Shown: positions 1 to 8,218 of the stretch, piece by piece
Position numbering within the stretch: position 1 is the first letter of the stretch
Layout of the letters: every line of letters starts with the position of its first letter
Source of the DNA: Intrasporangium calvum DSM 43043
Lineage (GTDB): Bacteria; Actinomycetota; Actinomycetes; Actinomycetales; Dermatophilaceae
DNA: 64,000 nucleotides
Assembly: GCF_000184685.1 (NCBI RefSeq)
Contig: NC_014830.1
Span: 1,054,001 to 1,118,000 of the forward strand
Direction: 5' to 3'
The notes under the pieces: model-generated
Seen by the model: only the letters and a program-made list of their open reading frames with translations
Database searches by the model: none
Told to the model about the DNA's origin: nothing
Translations under genes and position numbers: made by a program

Positions 1-444
1 GTGGCCCACCTCGATCGCCACGGTGCGGCGTCGCTCGCGGACCACGAGGGGCGCGGCGTCGAGGGCGGCTCCCACGGCATCGCCGTACGCGCGGATCAGC
101 CCCCCGGTGCCGAGCAGCACCCCACCGAACCACCGGGTCACCACCGCGACGACGTCAGTGACCCCTCGGCCCCGCAGCACTTCGAGCATCGGCGCGCCGG
201 CGGTGCCCGACGGCTCGCCGTCGTCGTTGCTGCGCTGTGTCGCACCATCAGGCCCGAGGACGAACGCGGTGCAGTGGTGCCGGGCCTCGCGGCTGCCCGC
301 GCGCACCGCCTCGATGACCTCGCGGGCCGCAGCCTCCGTCTCGACGCGCCGCAGGTCGCAGACGAACCGCGACCGACGCACCTCGATCTCGGCACTCGAC
401 CGACCGGCGATGGTCACGTAGGAGCGGGGCGAGCTCAGCGGCAT
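1..444 (-). CDS. IMPACT/YigZ family protein (3' end outside window)
   Basis: Start ATG at 444 and open to the window edge (148 codons); the C-terminal part is missing. The family is found in all domains of life (E. coli YigZ, eukaryotic IMPACT). Its biochemical role is poorly defined, with proposed links to translation control. Visible signatures are HHC at about 56-58, DDGEPSGTAG at about 74-83, and RWFGGVLLGTGGLIRAYG at about 104-121, all hallmarks of the UPF0029 N-terminal domain. A GGAAAGGG Shine-Dalgarno lies just upstream. The start codon sits inside a copy of the dispersed TATGCCGCTG repeat, so the protein begins MPLSSP. The gene is divergent from crcB. Family assignment is firm; function is not. 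Confidence 0.9.
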   Translation of the reverse strand, partial: MPLSSPRSYVTIAGRSSAEIEVRRSRFVCDLRRVETEAAAREVIEAVRAGSREARHHCTAFVLGPDGATQRSNDDGEPSGTAGAPMLEVLRGRGVTDVVAVVTRWFGGVLLGTGGLIRAYGDAVGAALDAAPLVVRERRRTVAIEVGH

Positions 445-445
445 A
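436..445 (-). repeat. Dispersed repeat core TATGCCGCTG, copy 1
   Basis: Exact core on the minus strand. Its ATG is the start codon of the YigZ-like gene. A one-mismatch copy (TATGCCGGTG) lies at 480-489. Confidence 0.85.
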
Positions 446-506
446 CCCTTTCCATCGGGCGACGACGGGACGCCACGAGTATGCCGGTGGCCACGAGAGG
501 ACACGA

Positions 507-1010
507 ATGGACGCGCACCCGGTGCACGGGCCCGTGCACGGACCGGTCGACCCTGACGTCACCCCGGACGACGTGGAGACGAGCGCGGTCGACCATGCAC
601 TCGTTCGGGACCGCCTGGACGTCCTGGGCGTCATCGCGCTGGGTGGGGCGCTCGGCGCGGCGGCACGCTACCTCGCGGGAGAGGCGTGGCCCCACCCGCC
701 CGGGGCTGTCCCGTGGGCGACACTGGGGATCAACGTGACCGGATCCTTCCTGTTGGGCCTGCTCATGTTCTACGTGAGCGACGTGTGGCCGCCGCGACGC
801 TATGTCCGGCCGTTCCTCGGCGTCGGCGTGCTGGGCGGGTTCACGACCTTCTCCGCCTACGCCCTCGAGACGCGGGCGCTGCTGGCCGGGGGGCACCTCG
901 GCGCCGCCCTCGCGTACCTGGTGGGGACGCTCGTGCTGGCGCTCGGTGCCGTGGTCGCGGGGGCGGTCGTCGGGCGCGTGGTCGCCCGGCCGGGAAGGGT
1001 GGGCTCGTGA
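507..1010 (+). CDS. crcB: Fluoride exporter CrcB/Fluc, first subunit gene
   Basis: 167 aa. CrcB/Fluc proteins are small membrane channels that expel fluoride and work as dual-topology dimers; tandem crcB genes usually encode the two halves of a heterodimer. About four hydrophobic helices follow residue 40. The pore Asn lies in GINVTGS (N77), and the phenylalanine/threonine track GGFTTFSAYALE spans about 110-121. Residues 1-35 form an unusual hydrophilic extension with a VHGP duplication; a later start is possible but no better initiation codon stands out. The gene overlaps the second crcB by 4 nt (GTGA), so translation is probably coupled. No recognisable fluoride riboswitch precedes it. Confidence 0.93.
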   Translation: MDAHPVHGPVHGPVDPDVTPDDVETSAVDHALVRDRLDVLGVIALGGALGAAARYLAGEAWPHPPGAVPWATLGINVTGSFLLGLLMFYVSDVWPPRRYVRPFLGVGVLGGFTTFSAYALETRALLAGGHLGAALAYLVGTLVLALGAVVAGAVVGRVVARPGRVGS

Positions 1011-1390
1011 CGCTCCTGCTCGTGATGCTCGGCGGGGCCGTCGGGGCGCCGCTGCGCTACGTCACCGACCTGGCCGTGCAGCGGTGGCACGGAGCCCGGT
1101 TCCCCTGGGGGACCCTCGCGGTCAACGTGCTCGGCTCGCTGCTCCTCGGCGCGGTCCTCGGCCTGGCAGCGTCCGGGTCGGTGTCGCCTGAGGTCCTCGC
1201 CCTCGCGGGGACGGGGCTCTGCGGGGCCCTGACCACGTACTCGACCTTCGGCTTCGAGACGGTCCGGCTCGTCGAGGAGGGTGCCTTCGTGGCCGCCGTC
1301 GGCAGCGTGCTGCTGAGCATCGGCTGCGGGCTCGCGGCCGGCTCGGTCGGCTGGGTGATCGGCCAGGGACTGCTGGCTCACGCAGCGTGA
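1007..1390 (+). CDS. crcB: Fluoride exporter CrcB/Fluc, second subunit gene
   Basis: 127 aa, GTG start overlapping the stop of the first crcB (GTGA). Four predicted membrane helices. The family Asn is N40 in the AVNVLGS stretch and the conserved LTTYSTFGFE track is at 75-84. The two proteins are diverged copies, as expected for a heterodimeric Fluc channel in the cytoplasmic membrane. It converges on the CbiX-like gene. Confidence 0.93.
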   Translation: MTLLLVMLGGAVGAPLRYVTDLAVQRWHGARFPWGTLAVNVLGSLLLGAVLGLAASGSVSPEVLALAGTGLCGALTTYSTFGFETVRLVEEGAFVAAVGSVLLSIGCGLAAGSVGWVIGQGLLAHAA

Positions 1391-1415
1391 GACCCCGCTG
1401 GACTGGCCGGTTGGG

Positions 1416-2093
1416 TCAGCGGCTGTAGCGGTCGAGCACGATGTCGACGAGCGGGGCCGGCGCGGGCGCTCCCGGCAGGAGCAGGGGCGGGGTGACGACG
1501 TCGGCCCCGCTGCGGGTCGCGAGGTCGGCGAAGAAGCCGGGCGCCAACAGGTAGGTCGCGACGACGACCCGGCCGCCCTCCTCACGCGCCCGGCTGACCG
1601 CTGCGTCGAGGCGCGGCTGCGCCGCCGAGAGGTATGCCGCTGGGCTCGGTCTCCCGATGAGCTGGCCGAGCGCGTCGGAGAGCTCACGACAGTCCTCGAC
1701 GGCGCGGGGGTCGGAGCTGCCGGCCGCGGCGAGGATGACGGTGTCGTCGTCCCGGAGTCCGGCGTCGTGGAGACGGTCCGCGAGGAGCCGGGCGAGCCGA
1801 GGGTCAGGTCCGAGCGCGCCGGCCAAGGTGGCCGCGGGGTGGGCAGCGACGGCCTCGGAGAGGTCGACGTAGACGTGGTAGCCGGCCGAGAGCAGGAGCG
1901 GCACGACCCGGGCCGGGGTCCCGTGCAGGCTGTCGAGCACCGCGGTGACCGCGGGCTCCTCGACGTCGACGAAGGCTGCGCGGACGTCGAGGTCGGGTAG
2001 GCGGGCGGCCACGGCGGAGACGAGCCCGGCGACGGCCGCCTGCCCCTCGGGCGAGCTCGTGCCGTGGGAGCAGGCGATGAGGGTCGGGCGCAC
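1416..2093 (-). CDS. CbiX/SirB-type sirohydrochlorin chelatase-like protein
   Basis: 225 aa from GTG 2093. CbiX/SirB proteins insert Co or Fe into sirohydrochlorin (cobalamin or siroheme synthesis). Candidate metal/porphyrin histidines are H10 in IACSHGTSS and H73 in SAGYHVYVD, and the two-halved alpha/beta layout fits the family. Start choice: GTG 2093 puts the strand-1 motif right at the N-terminus as in relatives. An upstream ATG at 2126 is possible and has an AGGGAGGAAA element before it. The segment SPAAYL is encoded by an in-frame copy of the dispersed repeat (1633-1642). No other tetrapyrrole genes are nearby, so Fe versus Co cannot be decided. Confidence 0.85.
   Translation of the reverse strand: MRPTLIACSHGTSSPEGQAAVAGLVSAVAARLPDLDVRAAFVDVEEPAVTAVLDSLHGTPARVVPLLLSAGYHVYVDLSEAVAAHPAATLAGALGPDPRLARLLADRLHDAGLRDDDTVILAAAGSSDPRAVEDCRELSDALGQLIGRPSPAAYLSAAQPRLDAAVSRAREEGGRVVVATYLLAPGFFADLATRSGADVVTPPLLLPGAPAPAPLVDIVLDRYSR
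1633..1642 (+). repeat. Dispersed repeat copy 2 (inside chelatase gene)
   Basis: Exact TATGCCGCTG followed by GGCTCGGT. It lies within the CbiX-like gene, where its antisense encodes SPAAY. Confidence 0.85.
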
Positions 2094-2125
2094 GGACCCA
2101 CTCTCGCACGCGATCCCACCCCACA

Positions 2126-2146
2126 TCGAAAGAGCATTTCCTCCCT
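2126..2146 (+). repeat. Degenerate copy of the TCGAAAGAGCAGTTCGTCCCC element
   Basis: Matches 18 of 21 positions of the element arrayed at 59365-59573. On the minus strand it supplies a GGGAGGAAA Shine-Dalgarno-like stretch upstream of the alternative start of the chelatase. Distant relationship is inference. Confidence 0.4.
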
Positions 2147-2229
2147 GTTGCACGCCCGGGTTCCATGGCGACGCGGTGAGCCGTAACGGGGAACTGCCCT
2201 ACCGGAAAACTGGGGGTGACACCGGCTGC

Positions 2230-2661
2230 CTACCGTGGTCCGCAGGGCGGCGTGACGCCGGGCGTGACACGGATGCCGACTCTGGGCTTGCGCTGCATCC
2301 ATCGGCCGAGGAGGCCCTCCGCCGCGTTGCCGAGACGCGCGAGGGGGTACTTCGCCGACATCGCCCGTTGGATCTCTCTGACGCCTTCCGGGTCGCGCAC
2401 GAGCTGGGCCGTCCCGTGCCACACAGCGGCGCCCGCTGGGACACGGCCCCGCACGTCGCACGGCCGCAGCTCGACCCGACTCGTGTGGCCGAGGCGTCTG
2501 AGCTTGCCCACCCCCTCCACCGAGATGAGGACGACAGCGGCACCGTTTCGGGCCACCCACATCGGCGTGGCGACCGGGTCGCCAGACCGGCGGAACGTCG
2601 TCAAGGACACATAGCGGTGTGCGGCGACCTCGTCGAGGCGCCCGGTGAGGTCGTGGTCCAC
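2230..2661 (-). CDS. PPOX-class (split-barrel) F420/flavin-dependent oxidoreductase family protein
   Basis: 143 aa. It resembles actinobacterial pyridoxamine-5'-phosphate-oxidase-fold proteins that use F420H2 or a flavin to reduce small molecules. Visible features are the N-terminal helix, the YVSLTTFRRSGDPVATPMWV strand pair typical of this split barrel, and the KLRRLGHTSRVELRPCDVRG cofactor-phosphate stretch (about 53-72). The length is typical of the single-domain family. The substrate and exact cofactor cannot be read from sequence. It is transcribed away from the hairpin at 2761-2801. Confidence 0.85.
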   Translation of the reverse strand: MDHDLTGRLDEVAAHRYVSLTTFRRSGDPVATPMWVARNGAAVVLISVEGVGKLRRLGHTSRVELRPCDVRGRVPAGAAVWHGTAQLVRDPEGVREIQRAMSAKYPLARLGNAAEGLLGRWMQRKPRVGIRVTPGVTPPCGPR

Positions 2662-2760
2662 CTCCTCAACCTACGGTGCCGGTCCGCGCCGTGTGCGGAT
2701 GCGTGGGCTCCGACGGATCGGCGGCTCACTGACCCGGTGCCCTTGTCGCTGGGTCCCCGC

Positions 2761-2801
2761 CACTAGGACACTGACCCGTTGGGCGGGTCAGTGTCCTAGT
2801 G
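2761..2801 (-). terminator. Perfect 18-bp stem hairpin
   Basis: CACTAGGACACTGACCCG at 2761-2778 is perfectly complementary to 2784-2801, with loop TTGGG. It lies downstream of the cyclase fusion gene (minus strand) in a 216-bp gene-free stretch. There is no U tract, so it may be a rho-assisted terminator or a structural repeat. Nothing else was recognised in 2662-2877. Confidence 0.55.
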
Positions 2802-2877
2802 CGCGACCCGCCAAGGCGTCTCCGTCGGCGCCCGTCAGACGCCGCATGTGCGGGCGCGGGGCTGGGTCCGCACGGCC

Positions 2878-4239
2878 TCAGGCGGCGGGCGCGCCGGTCG
2901 GGGACTCGCGGGAGGTGATGCGGTAGAGCGCCCATTCTCCGGGGATGCCCTTGAGCGTGGTGCTGCCCCAGGGCTCATAGCTCAGGGTCGAGCCGAGGAC
3001 GAGGGTGCGGACGGTGTCGGTGAAGAGGATCTCGGACGTCTGGGCGAGTGCACTCACGCGCGCGGCCACGTGCATGGCGATCCCGACGAGGTCGTCGTCC
3101 TGACGTAGCACCTCACCGGAGTGGACGCCGGCTCGCACCGCCAATCCCATGGCGTCGGCGTCGTGGACGACCTCGTAGGCACAGCGCAGCGCGGCCGACG
3201 GGATCGGGAACGACGCGAGGAACCCGTCGCCCATCGTCTTGATCTCCGTCCCGCCGAAGCGCGCGAGGGAGCGCCGGATGGCGTCGAAGTGGGCGTCGCG
3301 CGCATAACCGAAGCTCGCATCGCCGGTGCGGGCGGCAGCCTCGGTCGACCCCACGACGTCGGTGATGAGGATCGTGGCGACCTCGCGGTGGCCGCTGTGG
3401 TTGGGGCGGTAGGTCCCGAGGAACTGCTCGATCTCGGCTGCGACGTCGTGGAAGGGCAACAGCGTCGTCATCGGCCGCTGGCCGCGAATGAGCCGCAGGG
3501 TCGCGTTGGGCAGCTGGTCGGCCAGCCACTGCATGCTCTCCAGCGTCGCCAGTCGTTGCAGCTCGACGTCGTGGAGCAGCAGGACGGGGGCGGTGATGCT
3601 CTCCAGGTGCGGCCGCAGGTCGAGGTCGGCGGTCATCTGAAGGAGGCGGGCCGCAGCCCGCGGTGTGGCTGACATGCTCTCGAGCCTCTTGAGCCACGAG
3701 AGGTGTCGTGGTGAGGCCGCGAAGTCGGGGGCGACGAGCTTGACCGCCATGCCGCGGCCCCATCCTCCGGACCGGATCGCGGCGAGCGCCATCCGCAGCA
3801 TCCGCGGGTCCGGTCCGAACGGGTAGCCCCGATCCCGATGGCCCACGGCGAGGGACTCTCCGGCGATCACCGCAGCGACCCGGTCCGGATGCAGTGCCGC
3901 TGCGAGAAGGCTGAGAGACCCGGCGTCGAGCCACCCCATGACGACGGCAGTCCGGCTCTGGCACGCGTCCATCACCGCGACGAGGTCGTCGCACCACTGC
4001 TTCGGTGAGACGGCTGACAGGTCGCGGTCGGACAGCCCGGTCCCGCGCTTGTCGAAGATGATGACCCGGCCGAGCTCGGTCAGGTGCTCGAGAAACTCGA
4101 CGTTCTCGGGGAGCTCCCAGTAGAGGTCGAGGTGTGACATGAAGCCCATCGACAGCACGATGTCGCGCGGACCCTCGCCGAGCACCCGGTAGGCGATGTC
4201 GGCACCGTTGGACTGCGCGTACAACGTCTCTGGAATCAT
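2878..4239 (-). CDS. Alpha/beta-hydrolase-like domain fused to class III adenylate/guanylate cyclase
   Basis: 453 aa from ATG 4239, preceded by GAAGGGG. Residues 1-280 have an alpha/beta-hydrolase fold. The nucleophile elbow, normally GxSxG, reads GWLDAG (102-107), so the catalytic Ser is Leu104 and the domain is probably a sensor rather than an esterase. Residues 285-441 form a class III cyclase catalytic domain: metal Asp D294 (ITDVVGST), Lys334 and second metal Asp D338 (EIKTMGDG), and R394 in the HVAAR motif. These residues are consistent with an active ATP/GTP cyclase. Such fusions are common in actinobacteria. The nucleotide made and the ligand sensed are unknown. Confidence 0.9.
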   Translation of the reverse strand: MIPETLYAQSNGADIAYRVLGEGPRDIVLSMGFMSHLDLYWELPENVEFLEHLTELGRVIIFDKRGTGLSDRDLSAVSPKQWCDDLVAVMDACQSRTAVVMGWLDAGSLSLLAAALHPDRVAAVIAGESLAVGHRDRGYPFGPDPRMLRMALAAIRSGGWGRGMAVKLVAPDFAASPRHLSWLKRLESMSATPRAAARLLQMTADLDLRPHLESITAPVLLLHDVELQRLATLESMQWLADQLPNATLRLIRGQRPMTTLLPFHDVAAEIEQFLGTYRPNHSGHREVATILITDVVGSTEAAARTGDASFGYARDAHFDAIRRSLARFGGTEIKTMGDGFLASFPIPSAALRCAYEVVHDADAMGLAVRAGVHSGEVLRQDDDLVGIAMHVAARVSALAQTSEILFTDTVRTLVLGSTLSYEPWGSTTLKGIPGEWALYRITSRESPTGAPAA

Positions 4240-4318
4240 CCGTCCCCTTCGTCCCGGCAACAGTATCGACCGAGAGGCCCCGCTCCGGGGTCGTAGGGTG
4301 GCCCCGAGGAGGCGGAAC

Positions 4319-4798
4319 ATGACGGAGACCTTGGCGGCTGCGCTCGAGCGGGAGCACCGCGAGATCGACGAGGGACTCGAGACCTACCGGGCTTCGCGCC
4401 TGGCGGGGGAGCCGGACTCCGCTGCCCTCGTCCGGGCCATCGACGGCTTGAGGCGGCACATCTACCTGGAGGAGGCGCTGTTCTTCCCGCCGCTCCGCAG
4501 TGCCGGGCTCGTGGGGCCGGTGCTCGTCATGCTGCGTGAGCACGGCGAGATGTGGCCCCTCCTGGACGGGCTGGAGACTGAGGTCGGTCGCGACCCTGGC
4601 GGAGACACCGCGGCTGGTCTGCTCGATGACCTCGTGCCCCGGCTCGCGGCCCACAACGTCAAGGAGGAACGGATCCTGTATCCGCAGGCCGACGGGGTGC
4701 TCGACGGCGAACCGGCCGAGCAGCTGCGTGTCTTCATGACGACCGGGCGGATGCCGCCGGGCTGGGTCTGCGAGATGGCGCGCCCACAACCTGATTGA
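4319..4798 (+). CDS. Hemerythrin HHE domain protein
   Basis: 159 aa, ATG after a GAGGAGG Shine-Dalgarno. Hemerythrins are four-helix bundles with a di-iron centre that bind O2, NO or sense redox. Candidate ligands are H13, H47, E51, H75, H112 and E116, giving the H...HxxxE...H...HxxxE pattern. A C-terminal MPPGWV tail occurs in related actinobacterial proteins. The gene is divergent from the cyclase fusion with only 79 bp between starts, so the two may share regulation. The physiological role is not determinable. Confidence 0.9.
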   Translation: MTETLAAALEREHREIDEGLETYRASRLAGEPDSAALVRAIDGLRRHIYLEEALFFPPLRSAGLVGPVLVMLREHGEMWPLLDGLETEVGRDPGGDTAAGLLDDLVPRLAAHNVKEERILYPQADGVLDGEPAEQLRVFMTTGRMPPGWVCEMARPQPD

Positions 4799-4843
4799 CT
4801 GGCCGCCCATTCCCCTTGAGTGCCACGATTACTGGGAGAACTC

Positions 4844-5218
4844 ATGATCGACTTCACCAACGGCTCGGTCTTCAAGCTGAGCCCGGCCAACCCGCAGGAG
4901 ATCGGGCCGCAGGTAGCCGAGCTACTTGTCCCCGACGAGCAGATCGTCGCCTCTTTCAAGGCCGTAAGGGACTTCGTCGTGTTCACGAACAGACGGCTGA
5001 TGGCGGTCAATGTCCAAGGAATCACCGGCAAGAAGCGCGACTTCACGTCGCTGCCGTACAACAAGATCCAAGCATTCTCCGTGGAGACGGCCGGAACGTT
5101 TGACCTCGATGCCGAGCTGGACCTGTGGTTCAGCGGGATGGGTAAGGTCCGGCTCGAGTTCAAGGGGCAGGTCGATGTCCGAGCGCTTGGAAAGATGATT
5201 GCGGGCTACGTCCTGTAG
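4844..5218 (+). CDS. Bacterial PH domain protein (bPH_1 type)
   Basis: 124 aa, soluble, no signal peptide. It matches the bacterial pleckstrin-homology-like family (PF08000): an N-terminal segment leads into the DEQIVASFKAVRDFVVFTNR strand pair and the GKKRDFTSLPYNKIQAFSVE core, and it ends in a short helix (VRALGKMIAGYVL). Members form ring-like oligomers in structural studies; function is unknown. GGGAGAA precedes the ATG. Base usage is slightly less GC-biased than the neighbours. Confidence 0.88.
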   Translation: MIDFTNGSVFKLSPANPQEIGPQVAELLVPDEQIVASFKAVRDFVVFTNRRLMAVNVQGITGKKRDFTSLPYNKIQAFSVETAGTFDLDAELDLWFSGMGKVRLEFKGQVDVRALGKMIAGYVL

Positions 5219-5268
5219 CAGTTACTTCGTCCCTCAATACGGCCGTCAGCTCCACGCAGGTCCGGCGG

Positions 5269-5985
5269 TCAGAGGAGGCCGGCGCGGTCGGCGAGGACGG
5301 CGGCCTGCGCGCGGTTGTCGACCCCGAGCTTGGCGAAGGCGCTGCCGAGGTGCGTCTTCACGGTCGTCTCGCTGACGAACAGCTCGCGCGCCAGCTCGGC
5401 GTTCGACAGTCCGCGCGCCAGCCCGGCGAGGACGTCCCGCTCACGCTCGGTCAGGGTCCCCACCAGTCGCGCGGCATCGAGGCGCTGCGCCGACCCGGCG
5501 TCGTCTCGGAGCCTCGTGAACAGCTGGGCCGCGGTCTTCGGAGAGACCGCCCCCAGCCCGGCAGCCACGTTGCGGATGCCACTGCGGATCTCCTCTGGCG
5601 AGGCGGTCTTGAGCAGGAACCCGTCGGCGCCGGCCTCGATCGCCCGTTCGGCGACATCGTCCTGGTCCCACACGGTGAACATGAGGATCTTCGGGGCCTG
5701 CGGTCGGGCCTTGACCGAGCGGATCGCCTCCAGGCCCCCGATGCGCGCCATCCGCACGTCGAGCACGATGACGTCGGGATGGTGTGCCTGCACGCCGCCG
5801 AGCACCTCGTCGCCGTCGCTCACCTCCGCGACGATCTCGATGTCCTTGGCCACGCTGAGGAGGTTGCGCACCCCCATTCGCACGATCGGGTCGTCGTCCA
5901 CCAGCATCACCCGGATCGGGCGCGGTGGGGTGCCCACGTTCTCGTCGCCAGCAGCCTCAGCAACCCCAGTGCCCGTGTCAGACAT
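5269..5985 (-). CDS. NarL/FixJ (LuxR) family response regulator
   Basis: 238 aa. The receiver domain (about 24-140) has the acidic pair at 30-32, phospho-acceptor D76 (VIVLDVRM), switch Thr104 and K126. The LuxR HTH (about 175-238) is LTERERDVLAGLARGLSNAE followed by the ETTVKTHL recognition helix. The start ATG overlaps the stop of the upstream kinase (TGATG), so the two are translationally coupled. It probably activates or represses promoters nearby, such as that of the divergent DUF4352 gene, after phosphorylation by the kinase. Confidence 0.95.
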   Translation of the reverse strand: MSDTGTGVAEAAGDENVGTPPRPIRVMLVDDDPIVRMGVRNLLSVAKDIEIVAEVSDGDEVLGGVQAHHPDVIVLDVRMARIGGLEAIRSVKARPQAPKILMFTVWDQDDVAERAIEAGADGFLLKTASPEEIRSGIRNVAAGLGAVSPKTAAQLFTRLRDDAGSAQRLDAARLVGTLTERERDVLAGLARGLSNAELARELFVSETTVKTHLGSAFAKLGVDNRAQAAVLADRAGLL

Positions 5986-7406
5986 CAGGCTTCCCTCCTG
6001 TCTGCACCGTCGACGAGCGTCCATGGCAGCCGGACCGACACCCTGAACACCGCCTCCGCATCCGCCCCCCACTGCATGTCCCCGCCGTAGTGCTCCACCC
6101 GCTCGCGGATGCCGACCAGACCAGTCCCGGGCCGAACCTCTCCATCGTGCGTCGGCGGCCATCTCGGTGGCGGGAGGTGGTTCGCGGTCCCGATGACGAG
6201 CTCGCCCTCGGCAGGCCCACCGGTCATGGTCAGTCGCACCGGCACGGTCGCCGCGTGCTTGCGGGCGTTGGTGAGCAGCTCCTGGACGATCCGGTACGCG
6301 GCCTGCGCCACCGGTGGGTCCATCGCCTCGCCGTCCTCGACATAGACGGTCGCGACGAGGGGCATGCCGGCGGTCACGGAGTCGTCGATGAGGGCGCGCA
6401 GGTCCCGGAGCGTCTTCGTCGGCGCGGCCACGTCCGCATCACCGGGGTTGCGCAGGATGTTGAGCAGCGAGTGCAGCTCCGAGACCGACTTGGCCGCGGT
6501 CTCGCGCACCACCTGCGCCGACTCCTTGAGCTGCGCCGCGGTGCGCCACTCCACGGCGTCAGCACCCTCGGGCCGCTCCACGAGCTCGTCCCCAGCGGCC
6601 TCAGCCATCGCCTCGAGCGCGCCGGCGTGAACGGACAGGATCGACAGGTTGTGCCCCAGTCCGTCGTGGATCTCCCGCGCCAGGCGCTCGCGCTCGGTCT
6701 GACGCGAGACCTGGTCGGTCAACGTCGTCACCATCTGACGCTCCGACGCCGCGACGTCCTCCGCGGTGTGCAGGTCAGCTCGGGTGCGCAGCCACAGCCC
6801 CAACCCGACGAAACCTCCCACTGCCGCGACGGTCAGCAGAACCGGGACCCACCAGCTGTGTGGCGCCCCCTCCTGGCCGAGGAAGATGGCCCAGAAGGAC
6901 ATGCTTCGGGGCTCGACGTCGATGTCACGCCACGTCGCGACCGCCGTCACGAGCACCACCAGGGGCGCGAGCTGGTAGGTCCGCGCCCAGGGCCGCAGCC
7001 GGATCACCGTCATCAGCCCGATGAGGGCCAAGGTCGGCCCGAGGTGCGCGAGGAGCGACGCGGCACTGCCGACGAGGGTCAACGCCACCGGCCACCGGTC
7101 GCGCCAGACGACGGTCACGGCGAGAGCCATGCCGAGGACGGAGATCGTGCCCCCCAGGCCCGTCAGCGGCGCCGAAGGGTCGCTGCCGAGCCCCAACGCG
7201 ATCCGCCGCTGGAGGTCGAAGGCGCTGATGGTGAACGCAGCGTCGACGACCACCAAGGTGGCGAGGCCGAGGGTCCGCCCGCGACGCCCCAACCCGAGCC
7301 GACGCAAGAGGTCAGGTCGGGCTGGCGGCGGGCTGAGCGGCATACGACACAAGGTAGGACACCCCGCCGACACGCGGCCTCCACCCTTCGGGCGGACCCG
7401 CCCCAC
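5985..7406 (-). CDS. Sensor histidine kinase (HisKA_3/DesK-NarX type)
   Basis: 473 aa from GTG 7406, chosen because AAAGGAGG stands 7 nt upstream; an internal ATG at 7343 is the alternative. The N-terminal half has about five or six membrane helices (45-210). Dimerisation/phosphorylation site H247 lies in REIHDGLGHN, the N box is around N380 (ELLTNARKHA), and the G box is GTGLVGIRERV (427-437). It autophosphorylates and passes phosphate to the adjacent regulator. A one-mismatch copy of the dispersed repeat (7335-7344) encodes RMPL near residue 22. The short extracytoplasmic loops suggest membrane-state or small-ligand sensing. Confidence 0.93.
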   Translation of the reverse strand: MGRVRPKGGGRVSAGCPTLCRMPLSPPPARPDLLRRLGLGRRGRTLGLATLVVVDAAFTISAFDLQRRIALGLGSDPSAPLTGLGGTISVLGMALAVTVVWRDRWPVALTLVGSAASLLAHLGPTLALIGLMTVIRLRPWARTYQLAPLVVLVTAVATWRDIDVEPRSMSFWAIFLGQEGAPHSWWVPVLLTVAAVGGFVGLGLWLRTRADLHTAEDVAASERQMVTTLTDQVSRQTERERLAREIHDGLGHNLSILSVHAGALEAMAEAAGDELVERPEGADAVEWRTAAQLKESAQVVRETAAKSVSELHSLLNILRNPGDADVAAPTKTLRDLRALIDDSVTAGMPLVATVYVEDGEAMDPPVAQAAYRIVQELLTNARKHAATVPVRLTMTGGPAEGELVIGTANHLPPPRWPPTHDGEVRPGTGLVGIRERVEHYGGDMQWGADAEAVFRVSVRLPWTLVDGADRREA

Positions 7407-7515
7407 CTGGGGTCCTCCTTTCGGTCACCCGAGTCGGTCCGCCCGGCCGAGGCGGCGACACCCCCCGTGGCGCGACAGTCGTCCCGCAACGCACACCACG
7501 AACGAAGGAGTCGCC

Positions 7516-8181
7516 ATGACGACGAACTGGCAGCCGCCGACCATCCCCGCCCCGCCGGCGCCGGAGCCGCCCAGCCGGAGCTGGTTCGCCCGGCACAAGA
7601 TCCTCACCGCGATCCTCGCGTTCGTCGCGGTCATGGTGCTCGCCCAGGCGGTCAACGGCGGCGACGACCCCGCCCCTGCCGTCGTCACCAAGCCTGCAGC
7701 CTCCGCCAGTCCCGACGCACCGCCGGAAGAGTCAGAGCAGCCCGCCGCCACCGAGGAGCCGGCCCAGCCGGAGGAGCCGGCTCGAACCGCCAAGCTGGGG
7801 AGCGCCGTGCGGGACGGGCAGTTCGAGTTCACCGTCACCAAGGTGCAGGCCGGCGTCGCGAAGGTCGGCAGCGACATGTTCGGCGAGAAGGCGCAGGGGC
7901 AGTTCGTCCTGGTCCACGTCACCGTCGAGAACATCGGCGACGAGGCCCAGTACTTCAGCGACTCGAACCAGAAGGTCCAGGACGCCAAGGGACGGGAGTT
8001 CTCGGCCGACACCGGCGCCGCCCTCTACGTGGACGACAACGACGTGTTCCTCAACGAGATCAACCCCGGCAACACCGTCAAGGGCGTCCTCGTCTACGAC
8101 ATGCCCAAGAACACCAGGCCCGCGTCCATCGAGCTGCACGACTCCGCCTTCTCGGGGGGCGTGACCGTCCGCCTCGGCTGA
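7516..8181 (+). CDS. Membrane-anchored DUF4352 protein
   Basis: 221 aa, GAAGGAG before ATG. A proline-rich cytoplasmic tail (1-25) is followed by one transmembrane segment (about 28-46), then an extracytoplasmic Pro/Glu/Ala-rich linker (50-92) and a beta-sandwich DUF4352 domain (about 95-221; QFVLVHVTVENIGDEAQYF is the characteristic strand). DUF4352 proteins are cell-surface proteins of immunoglobulin-like fold without a fixed function. It is divergent from the kinase with 109 bp between, so it is a likely target of that two-component system (inference). Confidence 0.88.
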   Translation: MTTNWQPPTIPAPPAPEPPSRSWFARHKILTAILAFVAVMVLAQAVNGGDDPAPAVVTKPAASASPDAPPEESEQPAATEEPAQPEEPARTAKLGSAVRDGQFEFTVTKVQAGVAKVGSDMFGEKAQGQFVLVHVTVENIGDEAQYFSDSNQKVQDAKGREFSADTGAALYVDDNDVFLNEINPGNTVKGVLVYDMPKNTRPASIELHDSAFSGGVTVRLG

Positions 8182-8218
8182 GTCGCGCACGCTCCGGCCG
8201 GATGCCGCTGAGCTGGCT

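Noticed and set aside
445-506. Possible fluoride riboswitch upstream of the crcB pair
   Set aside because: The 62-bp gap lacks the conserved crcB-motif pseudoknot sequences (such as the CTGATGA segment) and is crowded by the divergent gene and repeats.
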